From PUND01 sp046538345 (GTDB taxonomy: Bacteria > Planctomycetota > Phycisphaerae > SM23-33): DNA of 8,058 nt. The stretch's first letter is position 1. The number at the start of each line of letters is the position of its first letter. Shown piece after piece: positions 5,901-8,058 of this stretch. The position numbers and the translations under genes are program-made. Below the pieces are notes generated by a model. The model saw only the letters and a list, made by a program, of their open reading frames with translations, was not told the DNA's origin and ran no database searches. Location: assembly GCA_046538345.1 (NCBI GenBank), contig JBKHJB010000101.1, positions 1 to 8,058 of the forward strand, given 5' to 3'.

Positions 5901-6694
5901 TCGCCACCGGCGGCGGTAATCTTGCCGCGGTTGCGGATAGCGAGGGAGTACATATCGCCGGCGCCCAGCGTAACCTGCTTGCCGGCGCGGATGTTACCGT
6001 CGTTGGTGACACCGTCTCTGGTCTTCTCGCCGGAGCCGCCCGCGGCGGCTTCGCCGAGGTTCGAGCCATCCACGTGCACGCTGATACGTCCGCCCTGCTC
6101 GAAGAGGTAAACGTCGTTGCCGGCGACCATCGCCAGCACGTTACCGGCGTCGATGTTGCCGGTGTTGGTCACCTGCCGACCCACCAGCGAGACGCTGTCG
6201 GCGTTGATGTCGCCGGCGTTGACGACCTCGCCCGAAAGGTCGGTAAAGCGGTCGACGCCGTTGACGAAGTCCGAGACGGACATGTGCCCGGCCGCCGCGT
6301 GCAGCCCGGCGACGTCTATCTGCGCCGTACCGGCGAAGTACACGCCCGCGGGGTTGACCAGATACACGTGGCCGTTGGCGGTCAGTGCGCCTTCGATTTG
6401 CGAAGGTCCGCCCTGCATTATGCGGTTGAGCACCCTGGCCCGCTCACCGGGCTGGATGAACCGCACCGACTCGTCCGGAGTTATGTTGAAACTGGAGTAG
6501 TCGATAACCGCATTGTTGCCCGCGGTGACGGTGGTCTGCGAGCCGTTGTTCTCGAAACTCGCCTGGCCGTGCTTGACGTTCGGGTTCTCCGGCGCTGCCT
6601 GTGCGCCGTCGCCCAACATAAGCAGGCACGCCGCCAGCGCGCACGCCACGGCAAGTGCCGCTCGATGACTGTGTTTTGCGTTACGGACTATCAT
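2981..6694 (-). CDS. Two-partner secretion exoprotein (TpsA), FHA N-terminal domain adhesin-like
   Basis: This encodes a 1237-residue secreted protein. Residues 1-33 form a Sec signal peptide (basic start, hydrophobic 12-28, cleavage likely after AQA at 31-33). Residues about 38-200 match the TPS/haemagglutination-activity domain: SSFNI (67-71), NRIMQGGPSQIEGAL (90-104), NGHVYLVNPAGVYF (107-120) and AQIDVAGL (124-131), with NPAG in place of the usual NPNG/NPNL. Residues 158-350 are beta-helix coils of the N-x-G-x-I-x-A-G type, ending in GTLLIDPYDIYI (348-359). An acidic linker (361-378) leads to three repeats of about 90 residues (442-670), then more G-x-[IV]-x-F strands to about 850. Residues from about 1036 to the end look alpha-helical and charged. 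TpsB from the gene just upstream should export it to the cell surface or medium. Its ligand is unknown. The start at 6694 is fixed by AGGAGG, 5 nt upstream. The C-terminal helical part is not typical of classical FHA. Confidence 0.9.
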   Translation of the reverse strand: MIVRNAKHSHRAALAVACALAACLLMLGDGAQAAPENPNVKHGQASFENNGSQTTVTAGNNAVIDYSSFNITPDESVRFIQPGERARVLNRIMQGGPSQIEGALTANGHVYLVNPAGVYFAGTAQIDVAGLHAAAGHMSVSDFVNGVDRFTDLSGEVVNAGDINADSVSLVGRQVTNTGNIDAGNVLAMVAGNDVYLFEQGGRISVHVDGSNLGEAAAGGSGEKTRDGVTNDGNIRAGKQVTLGAGDMYSLAIRNRGKITAAGGEVQVLANDGNISLAEGSSISASGDDNGDGGEVIVNAVDGATFFAKDSVIDVSGGPAGGDGGFAEVSGKLVDFHGSVKTDGENQGTLLIDPYDIYIKEPGDDDGEIADGEILYDEPNIIDDVNISPSALAALTGNIFIQAWNSIFVEEDVNLVNNNDVMLQAMFNDVVFNAGFFGARDLTVEAGATGEIIFNVASTPAVSNHGQQIYKSPVVLKLDTELVTTPGGGINFADTVRKDALAPTAGLWLETSGVTFARDVGGSDETTALSGLRVDGTTNIGSKTGTGPDVTIRTTGPQTYDGNVNLYSHSHLIADDESNGYIEFLGEIDNFRQSVALGKEANLLIDTAVGALFDAYVSERTLVGSLRVNGETYMNAGRIATARDQIYNGPVYLMTDSVCVSTRGDVRFLGPIGAAQIEVQPLATQENGIYRRPGLIVHAEKVNPFFDPGEFDDPVADMRNGDVQFAGDVGVDWLADDGESNGSVGMGALGHLYVFSAVNNDNPAVAGDLERGVITFGGNEVPADQITVNVVGDIHLNSGGNQTGSSRVWDHETGYVNDLTSVPTIATVASADGDIVFNTGDDFVMGGTAAGANKLTSVGKLTINADDEVIVGDLNAYISKVDPDDPVSISVSAAGFDTVYLLNRPANGVRMPDNSVVEDLGIDIVCQRMFEFIGTAEESNPSLGGPPRFGTPVLDPDVTGVIEGKGWEIIENVNLTPADFLVPYFYSEGPLASDPDAPLDAGRAIVLDLTIVEPTPPGDEPGGAILLNRLPWQDRIVREPLLGPDQRATAGQALGMNTRDLTQEEFAEFNPLRQRYSDFVPTFVADDEMVRTVALNRVRRNNALDALEQYEAMFVSRETDPETGETRMVDRSEQLRQTLSDAWDAYRSQDGDAVGFASWLTQTDDYVEARETVTKLRTMLRQLGNVGLSQVEYDQVVRQVLRPITPEGLTVEQFRSAITGEQPVSPTAERGELTPVG
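4685..5371 (-). repeat. Three ~90-residue protein repeats within the TpsA exoprotein
   Basis: Residues 442-670 contain three degenerate units. Each has a L-[RT]-V-x-G-type strand (starting at 442, 532 and 626), then Q-x-Y (Tyr470, 560, 647), then V-x-L, then G-x-[IV]-x-F (Phe492, 584, 668). The Tyr-to-Tyr period is 90 and 87 residues, and the Tyr-to-Phe distance is 21-24. They probably form extra coils of a beta-solenoid stalk. DNA identity between units is low, so these are old duplications and not a recent tandem array. Confidence 0.6.
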
Positions 6695-6699
6695 GTTTT

Positions 6700-6705
6700 C
6701 CTCCT
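6700..6705 (-). promoter_or_regulatory. Strong Shine-Dalgarno site of the tpsA-type gene
   Basis: On the minus strand AGGAGG lies 5 nt before ATG 6694, a near-ideal ribosome-binding site. It starts 4 nt after the stop codon of the upstream tpsB-type gene, so ribosomes ending tpsB could re-initiate directly on tpsA. No other gene in the window has such a clear site. Confidence 0.85.
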
Positions 6706-6709
6706 AGGG

Positions 6710-8058
6710 TCAGTAGAGCAAAGTGATCACGAAGTGGAGTTGTTGTGAACCGCTCGATACGCGGTCGTCGATTTCCTTCAACGCCACGCCCCAATCCATC
6801 CGGAACGTCAGATTGCGGCGGTACTGCAATTCGACTCCCAGGCCCGTTCCGACCAGTCCGTCACTGTCCGAGGAGATCGTGCTGCCGGAGTTCCGGCACA
6901 CGTAGGCCGCGTCCACGAACCCCCGGAAAATCAAATCCCAATCCGTCGGCCCGTACACCTGCTGCGGGCTGAAGCGGAAGGGCTGACCGAACAGCGTCCG
7001 CGGCTCGGCTTCCATACCCATCGCCTTGGGCAGATGGAAGCGGTACTCGGCCGTTCCCATCACGACCTCGTCACCGGCGACAACCGACTGCTCGTACCCG
7101 CGGACGGTGTACAATCCGCCGACGGCCATCTCGTGCTGGGGTATCACGCGCTTGCCGAAGGTGGTCTGGCCGGCCGTGCGGAGATACAGCTCGTGGGCCA
7201 GCGTCGATGTCTCCGGTGTGGAGACGTCCCTCCACGCCTCCGGGTCCAACAACCACTCCAGATAAACCGATTGCGACACGTCCCACAGCAGGCGGGGCCA
7301 ACTGTTGTCCACCTGCGGGCGGCCCAGCGTAGCCATATGACGTTCGCTGATGTCGTTAAGCCACTCGGGTTGCCATTCGAGCGTAAACGACCCATGCAGG
7401 GCGCTGGTCTCGGTAACACGCTCGACTCGCAGGAACGAATACGGCACCCAGAAGTATTCCTCGCCGGGTACAGAGCCGGGCAGCGTGTCGGAAACCCTGT
7501 GATGCTCGAATCGCATCCCTGCTCCGACATCCAGGAAAAGAGGCCCGTCCTGGTGGAAGTTCCACTTCAGCTCACCGCCGTAGCGATGGCTAAGCCCCTC
7601 GAAGGTGTCGCTGAACAGACCGATGTCGCCGGCGGTGTATTCGCTCCAGTCGCCGAAAATACGCCAACGCAATATGTTGCTGTTGCCCAATCTTGAATCG
7701 TATTCTGCGTTTACCGAGTGATATGAGTTGAATTTGCAGTCCGCGGCGTAGTCCACGGCCAGTATGTCGTCGTTATTGGTGAGCTGATAGTGTCTGAAAC
7801 CGAACTGTTCCCGCCATTCGTTGGTGTTCTTCGTGCCGGTATTGGAGGCCTGGGCGTACACCAGCCAGGGCTTGACCTCCGTGACGAGGTAGTCCATGGT
7901 CACTCCGCCCAGCTCGGCCGATGGGGAAAGCGCCACGTCCACTCGTCTTCCCGGGTGGCGGCTGAGCAGAAGTGCGTATTCGTCCATCGCCCGGCGGCGG
8001 AGGACGTCTCCGGGCTGGGTGGGCGATTCGGCAATGAGCCGTTCGTGCAGCGGATGGT
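6710..8058 (-). CDS. Two-partner secretion outer-membrane transporter (TpsB, FhaC/ShlB family), 5'-truncated by window edge
   Basis: Only the C-terminal 448 residues are visible. The frame stays open to the right edge; an internal ATG at 7987 is not the true start, because 23 codons before it (HPLHERLIAESPTQPGDVLRRR and the next residue) continue a typical POTRA domain. That POTRA ends near TMDYLVTEVKPW, and visible residues 65-448 form a beta-barrel with alternating aromatic strands. Diagnostic motifs are VRGY (visible residues 318-321, bases 7094-7105), which is the conserved loop-6 [VI]-R-G-[YF] motif of Omp85/TpsB transporters, and RMDWG (419-423). The protein ends LHFVITLLY, with the terminal aromatic residue recognised by the BAM complex. 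It should sit in the outer membrane and export the TpsA protein encoded 15 nt downstream. The signal peptide and first POTRA lie outside the window. No regulatory signal is visible. Confidence 0.9.
   Translation of the reverse strand, partial: HPLHERLIAESPTQPGDVLRRRAMDEYALLLSRHPGRRVDVALSPSAELGGVTMDYLVTEVKPWLVYAQASNTGTKNTNEWREQFGFRHYQLTNNDDILAVDYAADCKFNSYHSVNAEYDSRLGNSNILRWRIFGDWSEYTAGDIGLFSDTFEGLSHRYGGELKWNFHQDGPLFLDVGAGMRFEHHRVSDTLPGSVPGEEYFWVPYSFLRVERVTETSALHGSFTLEWQPEWLNDISERHMATLGRPQVDNSWPRLLWDVSQSVYLEWLLDPEAWRDVSTPETSTLAHELYLRTAGQTTFGKRVIPQHEMAVGGLYTVRGYEQSVVAGDEVVMGTAEYRFHLPKAMGMEAEPRTLFGQPFRFSPQQVYGPTDWDLIFRGFVDAAYVCRNSGSTISSDSDGLVGTGLGVELQYRRNLTFRMDWGVALKEIDDRVSSGSQQLHFVITLLY

Noticed and set aside
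6626..6637. Lipobox (LAAC, residues 20-23) in the exoprotein signal sequence
   Set aside because: The Cys is followed by more hydrophobic residues (LLMLG) and a good signal peptidase I site at AQA (31-33), and TPS exoproteins are normally not lipoproteins. A lipoprotein remains a minor alternative.
5684..6748. Plus-strand open frame of 354 codons opposite the TPS domain
   Set aside because: It is antisense to the motif-bearing TPS domain and signal peptide, and its composition is that of a shadow frame.
6710..7987. TpsB gene starting at ATG 7987
   Set aside because: The frame stays open upstream to the window edge and encodes further POTRA sequence, so this ATG is internal and the gene is truncated by the window.

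Overview
This is a GC-rich window with tightly packed genes. It most likely comes from a member of the Planctomycetota (Phycisphaerae-like) or a related Gram-negative lineage. I infer that from the protein types only: a two-partner secretion exoprotein of the FHA N-terminal-domain kind with about 90-residue internal repeats, its outer-membrane transporter, and a cytosolic clan GH-A glycosidase with the opening sequence I associate with planctomycete proteins annotated '1,4-beta-xylanase'. No rRNA or other taxonomic marker is present.

Layout. (1) Positions 1-146, plus strand: the last 47 codons of a ferritin-like/rubrerythrin-type protein. (2) 147-424: non-coding DNA holding a dense cluster of short palindromes. 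Its core (about 207-371) is laid out symmetrically as A-B-A'-rcB-rcA, and sequence differences between the arms keep the hairpin stems paired. This looks like a REP/BIME- or MITE-type element. (3) 425-1789, plus strand: a major facilitator superfamily permease. (4) 1780-2853, minus strand: a clan GH-A (GH5-like) glycoside hydrolase without a signal peptide, converging on and overlapping the MFS gene by 10 nt. (5) 2854-2980: intergenic DNA with a terminator-like hairpin and a possible promoter for the hydrolase. (6) 2981-6694, minus strand: a 1237-residue secreted TpsA-type exoprotein. (7) 6710-8058, minus strand: the FhaC/ShlB-type TpsB transporter, whose 5' end lies beyond the right edge of the window.

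How the genes work together. The tpsB-tpsA pair is a classic two-partner secretion operon. TpsB is the POTRA plus beta-barrel transporter. TpsA carries an N-terminal TPS domain that TpsB should recognise, and it follows 15 nt downstream behind a near-perfect ribosome-binding site. The hydrolase lies downstream on the same strand but is separated by the hairpin, so it is probably its own unit. The hydrolase and MFS permease are convergent rather than co-transcribed. A shared role in sugar uptake and intracellular processing is possible but is inference only.

The most unusual elements are the palindrome cluster with covarying stems and the modular TpsA, which has tandem repeats of about 90 residues and a predicted helical C-terminal region unlike a classical filamentous haemagglutinin. 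I found no tRNA, rRNA, CRISPR array, transposase or phage genes.
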